Assembly: GCA_934254835.1 (NCBI GenBank)
Contig: CAKQMI010000004.1
Span: 1 to 55,554, forward strand
DNA: 55,554 nucleotides
From: an uncultured Clostridia bacterium
Lineage (GTDB): Bacteria; Bacillota; Clostridia; Christensenellales; CAG-917
Reading direction: 5' to 3'
Position numbers and translations under genes: made by a program. Shown in pieces: positions 1-9,270 of the stretch. The first letter of the stretch is position 1, and the number at the start of each line of letters is the position of its first letter. Below the pieces are notes generated by a model that did no database searches, was not told the DNA's origin, and saw only the letters and a program-made list of their open reading frames with translations.

Positions 1-166
1 AGTCATACTCAAAGAGTTTAGCATATAAAACGAAAACCGACAAGCGATTTTAAGGTATTTTCGCACAAAATTTGCCTTATTTTTATATAAAATATAAGTA
101 AAGCGCACGCCCTGCGTCCTGAAAAGCAAGTTTTTTAGTGCAAATTTTTGAATTATTGCGAAAATC
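1..166. other. gene-free left edge
   Basis: AT-rich sequence downstream of the last gene of the minus-strand operon. I see no open frame with a ribosome binding site, no convincing terminator hairpin and no RNA gene. The operon transcript probably continues or ends beyond the window edge. Confidence 0.5.
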
Positions 167-505
167 TTATTCTTTTTCTTTGCCCGCTTCTTCGTACTCT
201 TTGACGTACAAATTATAAATCCTTTGCAGTTCCTTTTCGTCGTCGATGGGGTTGACGAATTCTTCGCCGTCGTCGGTCTCGCCGTATTCGCAAATGAGTA
301 CTTCGTCCTCACCGATGTCGTCGCTGGGCTCGACGGGATTCAGGAACAGATAGTTTTTGTCGCCTTCTTCGATAAGCCACACGATGCGGAAATCTTCGTC
401 CTTATTTGTGGTTTCGTTGTGAAGCGTGACGATTTCTTCTTCGTCTTCGAAGTCCTCGTCGAGGTTGTAGGTTTCTTCCAAAATTTCTTTTTCTTTGTCT
501 GCCAT
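167..505 (-). CDS. DUF1292 family acidic protein (YrzB-like)
   Basis: A 112-residue, strongly acidic protein with an Asp/Glu-rich N-terminus followed by a compact domain containing a VTLHNE start, a VWLIEEGDKNYLFLNPVEP core and an EFVNPIDDEKELQRI tail. This matches the DUF1292 pattern of small soluble Firmicutes proteins; the function of the family is unknown. It is the last gene seen in the long operon, 12 bp after rpe. In Bacillus the gene after rpe is thiN, so this end of the operon differs. The ATG follows a good GGAG site. Family call is by eye. Confidence 0.75.
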   Translation of the reverse strand: MADKEKEILEETYNLDEDFEDEEEIVTLHNETTNKDEDFRIVWLIEEGDKNYLFLNPVEPSDDIGEDEVLICEYGETDDGEEFVNPIDDEKELQRIYNLYVKEYEEAGKEKE

Positions 506-517
506 GATATATTCTCC

Positions 518-1165
518 TTAGATATTGTGTATTTGCTCGATTACCGAAGCGGGATCTTCGGCTTTGAACACCGCGCTTCCCGCAACGATTATATCGGTGC
601 CTGCGTCTTTCAAGTCTTTGAAGTTTTTCGGGCTTGCCCCGCCGTCCATCTCGATTTCGATTTTGCGGTTGCCGATAAGTTTTTTGCACTCGCGGATTTT
701 GTCCAGCGTTTCGGGAATAAACGACTGACCGCCGAAACCTGCGTAAACGCCCATGATAATCACGACGTCGATAACGTCCAAATACGGCTCGATCATAGAA
801 AGCGGTTTGTCGGGGTTCAACACAAGTCCGCACTTTTTGCCTGCGTCTTTAATCATCTTCAACGCGCCCGCCACGTCGTCCGACGCATCGGGGTGGAAAG
901 TCACGACGTCCGCGCCCGCCGAAATAAACTGCGGTATGTACTTTTCGGGTTTTATTATCATAAGATGAACGTCTAAAACCCCGTTTGTGTATTTTCGCAA
1001 GGCTTTTATCATATCCATACCGAACGTGATATTCGGCACGAAAACGCCGTCCATAACGTCGCAGTGTATGACGTCCGCCTGCCACTTGTCAAGGTTTTGT
1101 ACGGCTTCTGCCATCTTGGCAAAATCCGCCGATAAGATGCTGGGTGCAACTTTTACTTTACTCAT
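518..1165 (-). CDS. rpe: ribulose-phosphate 3-epimerase
   Basis: Interconverts D-ribulose 5-phosphate and D-xylulose 5-phosphate in the pentose phosphate pathway. The 215-residue TIM barrel has the APSILSADF start, HCDVMDGVFVPN metal/catalytic segment, a GFGGQ phosphate-side loop and the DGG segment near residue 177. Oddity: the loop usually written NPGFGGQ or EPGFGGQ reads YAGFGGQ here, and HPDA replaces the usual HxEA. I start at the ATG at 1165, preceded by GGAGGAA; an in-frame ATG 7 codons upstream lies inside rsgA and lacks a site. It overlaps the end of rsgA by 8 bp, so translation is probably coupled. Confidence 0.93.
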   Translation of the reverse strand: MSKVKVAPSILSADFAKMAEAVQNLDKWQADVIHCDVMDGVFVPNITFGMDMIKALRKYTNGVLDVHLMIIKPEKYIPQFISAGADVVTFHPDASDDVAGALKMIKDAGKKCGLVLNPDKPLSMIEPYLDVIDVVIIMGVYAGFGGQSFIPETLDKIRECKKLIGNRKIEIEMDGGASPKNFKDLKDAGTDIIVAGSAVFKAEDPASVIEQIHNI

Positions 1166-2030
1166 ATCTCTTCCTCCATTTCTCATTCAATTCGTTGTAT
1201 AAAAGACAGTACCTTTCGTATCTGTTTTTTGAAATTTCTCCGCCCTCGACGGCGTTTTTGACGGCACATTCAGGCTCTTTTATGTGGGTGCACCCCACGC
1301 GGAATTTGCAATTTTTGGCAAATTTAGAAAACTCGTCGTAATAATATACGAGGTCTTGCGGACGGAACGTGTCGGGAAGTTCCAGCATCGAAAACCCGCA
1401 AGTATCGATTATCCGCGCGCCGTTCACGACAAGAATTTCCGACTGCCGTGTGGTGTGTTTTCCCCTTTCCGTCTTTTTGGAAAGCCCGCCCGTTTCTTGC
1501 GAGTTTGTACCCGTCAGCATATTAAGCAGGCTTGATTTTCCGACGGCGGATTGTCCCGCAAGACACGCCGTTTTGCCCTTGATTTTTCTGAATATTTCGT
1601 CCTTATTTTGCCCCGTCTTCGCGCTTGTTTCGATGAGGTCCAGCACGCCGAAATAATCCGATTTGGTTTCGTTTATAAAACTTTCGTCCGCGACGTCGGT
1701 TTTGTTGATTAAAAGCACGGGTTCGATGCCGTTCATTACCGCGTTGACGATGATTTTGTCAACCAGCATAAAGTCGGGCGCGGGCACGGGCGCAATCACT
1801 ATAAAGCACACGTCCACGTTCGCGACGTACGGGCGTATCAGGGCGTTTTTTCTTTCGTAAACCTTTTGAATCACAAAATCTTTGCCCTGCTTTTCGACGC
1901 CGACCTTGTCCCCGACGCGGATTTCGCCGTCCATTTTGAGCTTTCCGCGAGCGTACGACGTCACTACGCCGTCTTTCGTGTCCACCTTATATCGGGACGC
2001 AACGCCCTTTATCACAAGTCCGTCAATCAT
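1158..2030 (-). CDS. rsgA: ribosome small subunit-dependent GTPase A
   Basis: A late-acting GTPase that helps mature the 30S subunit. The 290-residue protein shows an OB-fold N-terminus, then the circularly permuted GTPase order: NKTD (G4) before GQSAVGKSSL (G1) and DTCGF (G3, usually DTPGF). A C-terminal zinc site CxxxxxGCxHxxxxxC follows. Start chosen at 2030 (MIDGLVIKG), which matches the family N-terminus and keeps an 8-bp overlap with rlmN. In Bacillus and many Clostridia, prpC (PP2C phosphatase) and prkC (PASTA kinase) sit between rlmN and rsgA; here the two genes overlap directly, so that pair is missing at this locus. Confidence 0.93.
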   Translation of the reverse strand: MIDGLVIKGVASRYKVDTKDGVVTSYARGKLKMDGEIRVGDKVGVEKQGKDFVIQKVYERKNALIRPYVANVDVCFIVIAPVPAPDFMLVDKIIVNAVMNGIEPVLLINKTDVADESFINETKSDYFGVLDLIETSAKTGQNKDEIFRKIKGKTACLAGQSAVGKSSLLNMLTGTNSQETGGLSKKTERGKHTTRQSEILVVNGARIIDTCGFSMLELPDTFRPQDLVYYYDEFSKFAKNCKFRVGCTHIKEPECAVKNAVEGGEISKNRYERYCLLYNELNEKWRKRYE

Positions 2031-3054
2031 TGACGTATCTCCTGCGAAGTTGTCCGCACGCGCCGTCGATGTCACTGCCCATAGTGCGACGAACGGTTGC
2101 GGATATTCCGTTTTCTTCCAAAATCTTTTTCATTTCCTCGGCGTCGTCCGCACCGCGAAGTCCCTTTTCTTTGACGTAGTTTAAGCGAATAAGGTTGACG
2201 TGACAAGGCTTGCCCTTCAAAACTTTTGCAAGAGTTTCCATATTCTCCCTGCCGTCGTTGACGCCCTTTATCAGCGCGTACTCAAAGATATATCGCCTGC
2301 CCGTTTTTTCAAAGTAATACTTCGACGCGTCCAAAATGTCTGCGATTTTATATTTGTTTGCCGTGGGCATTATGGTTTTTCTGATTTCGTCGGTGGGCGC
2401 GTGCAACGAAATGGTCAGCGTCACCGAAAATCCGTCGTCGGCAAGCCTTTTTATGTTGTCGGTAATTCCGCACGTTGACAGCGACACATTCCTTTCCGAC
2501 ACGTTTATGCCGTTTTTGTCGTTCAAAAGTCGCAAAAATTTTGTGACTTCGTCGTAGTTGTCCAGCGGTTCGCCACTGCCCATAAGCACGACGTTGGTGA
2601 CGGCGCGCTTATCAATCGTCCCGCCCTCGTCGCGGTTGACTTCCAAAATCTCGCCAAGGATCTCGCCGGCGGTAAGGTTTCTGATAAGACCGTCGATGCC
2701 CGACGCGCAAAAAGCGCAATTCATTCGGCACCCCACCTGCGTCGATACGCACAAAGTGTTGCCGTATTTGTATCTCATCAAAACGCCCTCGACGATATTT
2801 CCGTCATCGAGTACGAAAAGATATTTCACCGTGCCGTCGCGCGACACGAGTTTTTTGAAGATTTTTACGCCCGTCACGACGTATTCTTCCTCCAACTTCC
2901 CTATGAGCGACTTTGGCAAATTCGACATTTTATCGAACGGTGTTGCCTGATGAACCCACAAAAACAGTTGTTTGGCACGGTAAGACGGCTCGCCGAAAGA
3001 TTTCAAAATTTCGGAAAGCTCCGCTTCGTTGAAGTTGGACAAAGCCGTTTTCAT
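2023..3054 (-). CDS. rlmN: dual-specificity rRNA/tRNA adenine-C2 methyltransferase
   Basis: Radical-SAM enzyme that methylates A2503 of 23S rRNA and A37 of some tRNAs. The 343-residue protein carries the CxxxCxxC cluster in GCRMNCAFCASG, GSGEPLDNYD for SAM binding, and the mechanistic C-terminal cysteine in GSDIDGACGQLR; the methyl-carrying cysteine pair is therefore intact. The start at 3054 overlaps the rsmB stop as ATGA, so coupling is likely. The upstream in-frame extension inside rsmB was rejected. Confidence 0.95.
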   Translation of the reverse strand: MKTALSNFNEAELSEILKSFGEPSYRAKQLFLWVHQATPFDKMSNLPKSLIGKLEEEYVVTGVKIFKKLVSRDGTVKYLFVLDDGNIVEGVLMRYKYGNTLCVSTQVGCRMNCAFCASGIDGLIRNLTAGEILGEILEVNRDEGGTIDKRAVTNVVLMGSGEPLDNYDEVTKFLRLLNDKNGINVSERNVSLSTCGITDNIKRLADDGFSVTLTISLHAPTDEIRKTIMPTANKYKIADILDASKYYFEKTGRRYIFEYALIKGVNDGRENMETLAKVLKGKPCHVNLIRLNYVKEKGLRGADDAEEMKKILEENGISATVRRTMGSDIDGACGQLRRRYVND

Positions 3055-4295
3055 TTGCGCCTTAATCTCCTTATATAAAAGCCGTCGTGCACGTCGCACG
3101 GCAGATACTGACCGTCGTATTTTGACGGATAATTTTCAAATTCATCGTTGTTTTTCAGGAAGTTTTCGACGACGCCGTCGTTTTCCTCCTTGAAAATCGT
3201 GCAAGTCGAGTACACCAACAACCCGCCCTTTTTGACGTATTTTGCGGAGTTTTCAAGGATTGCCGATTGAGTTTTTACAAGCGACGCAATATCCTTTTCG
3301 CTCCTGTTCAGAAGTACGTCGGGTTGTTTTCTGACAACGCCCATCGCACTGCACGGCACGTCCAAAAGCACGCGGTCGAACGAGTTTTCCCATTCCCTGT
3401 TGAAAACCGTGCCGTCTGCGAGCGTCGGCGTGACGTTTTTAAGGTGCATGCGCCTTGCGTACGCCCCGATAAGTTGAACCCTATGCGGGTGAATATCCGA
3501 GGCAACGACTTGTGCGGACGGATTTTTTTCGGCAACGAAAACCGCCTTCCCGCCGGGTGCCGAACATACGTCCAACACCTTTTGCCCGTCCTTTACGTCA
3601 AGAGCGAGCGCCGAATAAGTCGAGGTCAACGCCTGATAAGTGACGCGCCCCTCGATAAACAGTTTTTTGAGAAGCGGGTTTATTGTGACGTAATAACCCG
3701 TTTCGGTTTTTTCAAAGTCGTAGCCCTCGTTTTTCAGGTCGATTTCAAACTGCTTGTCCGAGTAAATAAGGTCGTTCACTCTGACGTGAGTACCCGCCCG
3801 TTTTTTTGCGGAAATGATTTTAATTCCCTCGGGTTTTCCGTACTCTTTGATTATTTTATTTATTGCCCATTCGGAGTAGCCGTACCTTACGGAAAGCGCA
3901 AAAGCGTCGTCGCCTTCGGGGAGGCTGATTTTGTCTAAAGACGCGCGTTTCAGCACCGCATTGACAAAGCCCGTGTACGCGCCCTTATTTATGGTTTTTG
4001 CAAGTTCGACGCTGTTGTTGACAATGGCGTAAGCGGGCAAAGAATCCATATAGTCAAGGCAATATATGCCCTGCTTCAAAACAATGGCGATTGACGGTTT
4101 CGGGCGTTTATCCACAAGTTTTGACAACTTAAAGTCAAGTTCGTTGTTTTTTTCAAGCACACCAAGGACAATTCGGTAAATAATATCCGCGTTGTCGTCG
4201 CCCTCGATTTCGCCATACACGGCGTCGGTCAAATACGCCCCCTCGCGAAAGATTTTGCCAAGCGCATTGTAACTTGAAAAAAGGTAGTTTGCCAT
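3051..4295 (-). CDS. rsmB: 16S rRNA (cytosine-967-C5) methyltransferase
   Basis: Methylates C967 of 16S rRNA using SAM. The 414-residue protein has an N-terminal NusB-like helical domain (about 1-135) and a C-terminal methyltransferase domain with VLDVCSAPGGKA (SAM binding), DVPCSAMG (motif IV cysteine) and STCTI (motif VI catalytic cysteine). The ATG at 4295 follows GGGAGAAG and lies 2 bp after the fmt stop. Conserved position between fmt and rlmN supports the call. Confidence 0.93.
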   Translation of the reverse strand: MANYLFSSYNALGKIFREGAYLTDAVYGEIEGDDNADIIYRIVLGVLEKNNELDFKLSKLVDKRPKPSIAIVLKQGIYCLDYMDSLPAYAIVNNSVELAKTINKGAYTGFVNAVLKRASLDKISLPEGDDAFALSVRYGYSEWAINKIIKEYGKPEGIKIISAKKRAGTHVRVNDLIYSDKQFEIDLKNEGYDFEKTETGYYVTINPLLKKLFIEGRVTYQALTSTYSALALDVKDGQKVLDVCSAPGGKAVFVAEKNPSAQVVASDIHPHRVQLIGAYARRMHLKNVTPTLADGTVFNREWENSFDRVLLDVPCSAMGVVRKQPDVLLNRSEKDIASLVKTQSAILENSAKYVKKGGLLVYSTCTIFKEENDGVVENFLKNNDEFENYPSKYDGQYLPCDVHDGFYIRRLRRK

Positions 4296-4297
4296 AA

Positions 4298-5212
4298 TTA
4301 CAGTTCTTCTCCCGTCGCGACGCGGTGTCCGAGAAGATAATCCCTTGCGCACATTTTCTTGCCGTTTTCAGGTTGCAAAATCTCGATTTTCAGGGCGTCT
4401 TTTCCGCACGCGACGATGAAAGCGTCCTTGTCGGCTTTCAGGACTTCTTTGGGTTTCCCCTGCATTTCGACGACGCTCGCCTTCAAGATTTTTATCTTTT
4501 TCCCACCGCTTGTCGTATATGCGGACGGCCACGGCGTAAAGCCTTGGATTTTGTGTTTTATATCGATTGCGGACTGCGAAAAATCAATCTCGCCGTCCTC
4601 TTTTTTGAGCATCGGAAAGTAGGTTGCCTCGTCCTCGTTTTGCGGAGTGAACGTCGCCTTGCCCGCCTCAATAAGGTCAAGTGCCTCGATAAGTGCGGGT
4701 GCGCCGAGAGCCGACAATCTGTCGAAAAGTTCCCCTGCGGTTTCGTCCTCGCCGACCGAAGTTTTCTTTTGCAAAATCATATCCCCGCTGTCCATTTTAT
4801 AGGCGGTCTGCATAATTGTCACGCCCGTTTCCTTTTCGCCGTTGACGACTGCCCACTGTATGGGTGAACTTCCGCGATATTTCGGCAAAAGCGAGGCATG
4901 CACGTTGATGACGCCGTGAGGCGCGATTTCCAAAAACTCCCGCGAGAGCATTTGTCCGAAAGCGACGGTGACGATGACGTCGGGACAAAGCGCGCGAATA
5001 TCGTCGATGCCCTCTTTGCTGACCTTTTCGTATTGCAGGACTTTCAACCCGTGTTTTTCGGCGCACTCTTTCACGGGACACGCCGTAACGACGCCTCTGT
5101 TTCTCGGGCGGTCGGGTTGCGTCACGACTGCGATGACGTCGTGGTGGCTTTCAATCAATTTTTCAAGACACGGCACCGAAAAATCGGGCGTCCCCATAAA
5201 TATCACTTTCAT
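4298..5212 (-). CDS. fmt: methionyl-tRNA formyltransferase
   Basis: Formylates the initiator Met-tRNA using 10-formyltetrahydrofolate. The 304-residue protein begins MKVIFMGTPDFSVPCLEKL and contains the HASLLPKYRGSSPIQWA formyltransferase signature and a C-terminal OB-like domain beginning near GKKIKILKA. It sits 3 bp after def, the deformylase that removes the formyl group from finished peptides, as in most bacteria. Confidence 0.95.
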   Translation of the reverse strand: MKVIFMGTPDFSVPCLEKLIESHHDVIAVVTQPDRPRNRGVVTACPVKECAEKHGLKVLQYEKVSKEGIDDIRALCPDVIVTVAFGQMLSREFLEIAPHGVINVHASLLPKYRGSSPIQWAVVNGEKETGVTIMQTAYKMDSGDMILQKKTSVGEDETAGELFDRLSALGAPALIEALDLIEAGKATFTPQNEDEATYFPMLKKEDGEIDFSQSAIDIKHKIQGFTPWPSAYTTSGGKKIKILKASVVEMQGKPKEVLKADKDAFIVACGKDALKIEILQPENGKKMCARDYLLGHRVATGEEL

Positions 5213-5215
5213 AAA

Positions 5216-5674
5216 CTATCTGTCCGCGGGCTCGTCGGTTTTTTTATCCTTGAAAAGTATGCCGTCGAGGTGGTCGATTTCGTGGCAAAACGCGACGGCT
5301 GGAAAGCCCGAAACGTCGTAAGTCATATCATTGCCAAAGCGGTCTTTTGCAGTGACTTTTATGCGGTAAGGTCTTTTGACGTTGCAGTTGTAGCCGGGGA
5401 TTGAAAGACAGCCTTCCTGCCCAACCTGACTGCCCTCGCTTTCGACAATGACGGGGTTGACAAGTTCGTACTTATTGCCGTCCTCGACGTCAACGATAGC
5501 GACGCGTCTTAAAACGCTGACCTGCGGTGCGGCAAGACCGACGCCGTCCGCCTTGTACATAGTGTCCCACATATCGTCGATAAGCACGCCGAGCCTTTCG
5601 TTGAATTCGGTGACGGGACGGCATTTTTTGCGAAGTGCCGAATCGCCATCTTTCGTAATTTGTCTGATTGCCAT
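5216..5674 (-). CDS. def: peptide deformylase
   Basis: Metal enzyme that removes the N-formyl group from nascent proteins. The 152-residue protein has all three motifs: GVGLAAPQ, EGCLSIPG with the metal-binding cysteine, and HEIDHLDG with the HExxH site. Start at 5674 (MAIRQITKDGD), preceded by AGAGG; a longer frame runs upstream into priA but has no ribosome site. It lies 22 bp after the priA stop. Confidence 0.95.
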   Translation of the reverse strand: MAIRQITKDGDSALRKKCRPVTEFNERLGVLIDDMWDTMYKADGVGLAAPQVSVLRRVAIVDVEDGNKYELVNPVIVESEGSQVGQEGCLSIPGYNCNVKRPYRIKVTAKDRFGNDMTYDVSGFPAVAFCHEIDHLDGILFKDKKTDEPADR

Positions 5675-5696
5675 ATATACCTCTTTATGTTTTTTC

Positions 5697-7886
5697 TTAT
5701 ACCAGCGACTGCGGATTGATTTCCACAAACACCCACAACTCGTCCTTTCCGCGGTATTTATCGGTGATGTCGAAAATCCGCTGTTTGATTTCGTCAAAGT
5801 TTTTGGGCGAGATGCGCATCAAAAGTTGATAACGATACCTGTTTTGTATGCGCGTCACGGGTGCCTTCGAGCCTTTGTAATATATAAATTCGGGCTTAAA
5901 TTCATTAAGCACCTCTTTCATTTTCTCGTTTATACCTTTTGCGGTGTCCATAGCCTTGCGGTCGGACGTCGAGGTGATGAGGATACGAACTATGTTCGTA
6001 AACGGCGGGAATTTGGTGACTTCCCTCGTATTTTTTTCTTTCAGATAAAAGTTTTTATAGTCGTAAGACGAGGCGTATCTGAAAACGTAGTGGCGCGGAG
6101 TATACGTCTGAATGATGACTTTTCCGCTTTTGCCCGCTCGTCCCGCGCGCCCCGCAACCTGCGTGATAAGCTGGAAGGTGCGCTCGTTACTGCGATAGTC
6201 GGACAAATACAAACTAAAGTCGGCGTCCAAAATCCCCACGAGCGTGACGTTTTGGAAATCGTGACCTTTTGCAATCATTTGCGTGCCGACAAGTACGTCC
6301 GCCTCTCCGCGCGAAAACTCAGAAAGTATGCGTTGGTGCGCGCCCTTTTCGCTTGTCGTGTCGTTGTCCATACGCAAAACTTTTGCGTGGGACAAAACCT
6401 TTTTCACTTCCTCGACGACGCGTTCGGTGCCGATCCTGCCCTGACGGATATTCGTGCCGTGGCATATCGGACAGCGGTCGATCATTTCGTATCGTTTTCC
6501 GCAATAGTGGCATTTCAGTTGATTGTCTTCCTTGTGATAAGTCAACGAAACGTCGCAGTCTTTGCACTTCAATATAAAACCGCAGTCTTTGCACATCACG
6601 AAGCTGGCAAAACCGCGCCTGTTCAGAAATATTATCGCCTGTTCTCTTGCAGAAACCGTCTTTTTGAGCGCGTCTTTTAACGCCATCGAGAAAACGTCGC
6701 GGTTGCCCGCCCTCAGTTCCCTGCTCATATCGACGACTTCCATCTCGGGTAAAAGCAAATTGTTGATACGATGCGGAAGTTCCAAAAGTTTGTACTCTTG
6801 CTTTTCCGCCTTATAGTACGACTCGACCGACGGCGTCGCACTGCCCAAAACAAGCGGACAGTCGTTGTAGCGCGCACGGAACGAAGCAATATCGACGGTG
6901 TCGTAACGAGGATTGCCCTCCGAAACGTAACTGCCGTCGTGTTCCTCGTCGATGATGACGACGCCCAGATTTTCAAGAGGCGCGAATATTGCCGACCTTG
7001 CGCCGACCGCAACCGTCGCCTCTCCGCTTCTGAGTCTTCGCCACTCGTCAAATCTTTCGCCCTGCGACAAACCGCTGTGCAAAATCGCGACTTTGTCGCC
7101 GAACCTTTCCTTGAATTGCAAAAAGACTTGGGGCGTCAGCGAAATCTCGGGGACGAGCATTATCGCCGTTTTGTTGTGCAAAAGCGCATGCTCGATGCAG
7201 TGCATATACACTTCGGTTTTTCCGCTTCCCGTCACGCCGTGCAACAAAAACGTACCTTTTCCGTTCGTGATTTCGTCAACGGCTTTCTTTTGGTCGGCGT
7301 TGAGCGTCGGACGGACGGATTTTCCCGTGACTTCGGCGTCGGGCGTCCTCAGTTTTTCAACCTCGTACACCTCGATATATCCTGCGTTTATCAGAGCGTT
7401 GACGGCAGAGTTGCCAAAGGATTTTGTCAAATTCGACTTTTTGGCGTCCGCATTATCTTTCAAAAATTGCACGCACGCACGTTGCTGTTTCGCGCGCGAA
7501 GATATGGTGTCCAAAAAGTCGTCCGCATCGCCCGAAAGCCTTGCGTATTCGACCATCACGGGTTTTATCACACCACCGCGAAGCCCCGCCGGCAAAAACA
7601 ACCTGAGGAGGTCGATGTATCTTAAATTGAGGCTTTTGGAAAAACTGCGCATAAGCGCAATCATCTCGGGCGTGACCGCGATAAAGTCGTCCAACGGCTT
7701 AATAATCTCTTTGATTTTGTCGGGGTAATCGCTTTTTTCCTTTTGTCCGATGACAAAACCTTCCAAGGTGTTTTTGCCAAACGGCACGAGGACGCGCTCG
7801 CCGACCTTTACGTCGTCGGGCATTGCATAGTCAAAAATCTTATCCGTTTCGGATAAGGCGATGTCAACGATTACCTCTGCTATCAT
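5697..7886 (-). CDS. priA: primosomal protein N' (replication restart helicase)
   Basis: 3'-5' DNA helicase that reloads the replisome at collapsed forks. The 729-residue protein has the N-terminal DNA-binding domain, Walker A GVTGSGKTEVY, Walker B DEEHDGSY, and eight zinc-binding cysteines in CKDCGF, CKDCD, CHYCG and CPICHG, then the C-terminal helicase motifs including QVAGRAGRAG. Full length for the family. It follows coaBC by 3 bp. Confidence 0.95.
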   Translation of the reverse strand: MIAEVIVDIALSETDKIFDYAMPDDVKVGERVLVPFGKNTLEGFVIGQKEKSDYPDKIKEIIKPLDDFIAVTPEMIALMRSFSKSLNLRYIDLLRLFLPAGLRGGVIKPVMVEYARLSGDADDFLDTISSRAKQQRACVQFLKDNADAKKSNLTKSFGNSAVNALINAGYIEVYEVEKLRTPDAEVTGKSVRPTLNADQKKAVDEITNGKGTFLLHGVTGSGKTEVYMHCIEHALLHNKTAIMLVPEISLTPQVFLQFKERFGDKVAILHSGLSQGERFDEWRRLRSGEATVAVGARSAIFAPLENLGVVIIDEEHDGSYVSEGNPRYDTVDIASFRARYNDCPLVLGSATPSVESYYKAEKQEYKLLELPHRINNLLLPEMEVVDMSRELRAGNRDVFSMALKDALKKTVSAREQAIIFLNRRGFASFVMCKDCGFILKCKDCDVSLTYHKEDNQLKCHYCGKRYEMIDRCPICHGTNIRQGRIGTERVVEEVKKVLSHAKVLRMDNDTTSEKGAHQRILSEFSRGEADVLVGTQMIAKGHDFQNVTLVGILDADFSLYLSDYRSNERTFQLITQVAGRAGRAGKSGKVIIQTYTPRHYVFRYASSYDYKNFYLKEKNTREVTKFPPFTNIVRILITSTSDRKAMDTAKGINEKMKEVLNEFKPEFIYYKGSKAPVTRIQNRYRYQLLMRISPKNFDEIKQRIFDITDKYRGKDELWVFVEINPQSLV

Positions 7887-7889
7887 TTA

Positions 7890-9074
7890 TTACAGCTCGT
7901 GCATGTGGTCGAGGATAATTTCGGCAAGTCGCGCTTTTGGCATGATGTCGTAGTCATAGACCTTGCCCGCCCTTGTGATGAGCGTGGCGATATTTGTATC
8001 GACGTTGAAGCCCGCGCCCTCTTTGGTGACGTCGTTGGCGACGACCATATCGGCGTTTTTCGACGCAAGTTTTTTCTTGGCGTTTTCGATGAGGTCATCG
8101 GTTTCCGCACTGAAAATTATGAGTTTCCTGTCGCCCTTGACCTCGCCTACCGCGCGTGCGATATCGGGAGTTTTTTCAAGTTCCAACGACAGTTCCTTCG
8201 CCTTGATTTTGTGCACCGAAAAGTTTTTGACGCGGTAGTCGGCGGGAGCAGCCGCCTTGACGATAAACTCGTTGTCCTTATAGTTGTCCATGACTGCGTC
8301 CAGCATATCGCCCGTGGACTTTACCCTGATGACCTTTTCAAAAATATCGGGGATATCGACGCTCATTCTGCCCGCGATAAGCGTGACGAGCGCACCGCGT
8401 TGCACAGCCGCAACCGCGATTGCCATACCCATTTTGCCACTGCTGTGGTTGGTGATATAGCGCACGCCGTCGATTTTTTCCTCGGTACTGCCGGCGGTGA
8501 TGAGCATTTTCACCCCTTCGTAGTCCTGATTTGGCATGAGGATATCCTCGATGGTTTTTACGATTGTTTCGGGCTCAGCCATTTTGCCCTTGCCCACGTC
8601 ACCGCAAGCAAGACGCCCCGAAATAGGCTCGATAATCTTATAGCCTTGTTTTTTAAGCCGAGCGATATTTTCGGTGGTATTTTCGTTTTCGTACATATTC
8701 GTGTTCATCGCGGGACAGATGATTTTGGGTGCTTTGCACGCCATAATCGTCGTCGTCAGCATATCGTCCGCGATACCGTTGGCGATTTTTCCGATGGTGT
8801 TGGCTGTTGCCGGCGCAACGACGAATACGTCCGCTCGCTTTGCAAGCGCAACGTGCTCGACCTCGAAATCGAAATCACGGTCAAACAAATCGGTAATAAC
8901 ACGATTGCCCGACAGCGTCTCAAACGACAGCGGTTGTACGAATTCGGTGGAGTGCGGTGTCATGATAACGATGACGTTCGCCCCCTTCTTTTTGAGTGAA
9001 CTGACTATTTCGCACGCCTTGTACGCGGCGATACAACCCGTCACTCCCAAAACTACGGTCTTACCCTTTAACAT
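7890..9074 (-). CDS. coaBC: bifunctional phosphopantothenoylcysteine decarboxylase/synthetase
   Basis: Catalyses two steps of coenzyme A synthesis from 4'-phosphopantothenate and cysteine. The 394-residue protein has the flavin-binding CoaC domain (about 1-180: GVTGCIAAYKA, active-site His in EVEHVALAKRADV, PAMNTNMY) and the CoaB domain (about 190-394: ITAGSTEEKIDGVRYITNHSSGKMG and AAPADYRV). The start overlaps rpoZ by 14 bp; the conserved gene order rpoZ-coaBC-priA supports it. Confidence 0.95.
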   Translation of the reverse strand: MLKGKTVVLGVTGCIAAYKACEIVSSLKKKGANVIVIMTPHSTEFVQPLSFETLSGNRVITDLFDRDFDFEVEHVALAKRADVFVVAPATANTIGKIANGIADDMLTTTIMACKAPKIICPAMNTNMYENENTTENIARLKKQGYKIIEPISGRLACGDVGKGKMAEPETIVKTIEDILMPNQDYEGVKMLITAGSTEEKIDGVRYITNHSSGKMGMAIAVAAVQRGALVTLIAGRMSVDIPDIFEKVIRVKSTGDMLDAVMDNYKDNEFIVKAAAPADYRVKNFSVHKIKAKELSLELEKTPDIARAVGEVKGDRKLIIFSAETDDLIENAKKKLASKNADMVVANDVTKEGAGFNVDTNIATLITRAGKVYDYDIMPKARLAEIILDHMHEL

Positions 9075-9270
9075 TTTGTTCCCTTACGATTTTTTGTTTG
9101 CCCTCGTAAATTTCACGGCAGGCAATGGAAATGGGCTTTTCGCCGGTTGATTCGACGACGCCGGGTTCTTGTGCGACGATTGTGCGCGCGCGCTTTGCGA
9201 CTGCGCAAGTTAATGCATATCTGCATTCTGCCTTTTTGATAAGTTTATCGATGGGGGGATATACCATCAT
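9061..9270 (-). CDS. rpoZ: RNA polymerase omega subunit
   Basis: Small accessory subunit that helps assemble the beta' subunit. The 69-residue protein begins MMVYPPIDKLIKKAECRYAL and keeps the family core (P-x-ID-LL, then RYxLxxxxAKRAR). A second ATG follows directly; I keep the first because it forms an ATGA overlap with gmk and sits 9 bp after AAGGAGG. Confidence 0.88.
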   Translation of the reverse strand: MMVYPPIDKLIKKAECRYALTCAVAKRARTIVAQEPGVVESTGEKPISIACREIYEGKQKIVREQNVKG

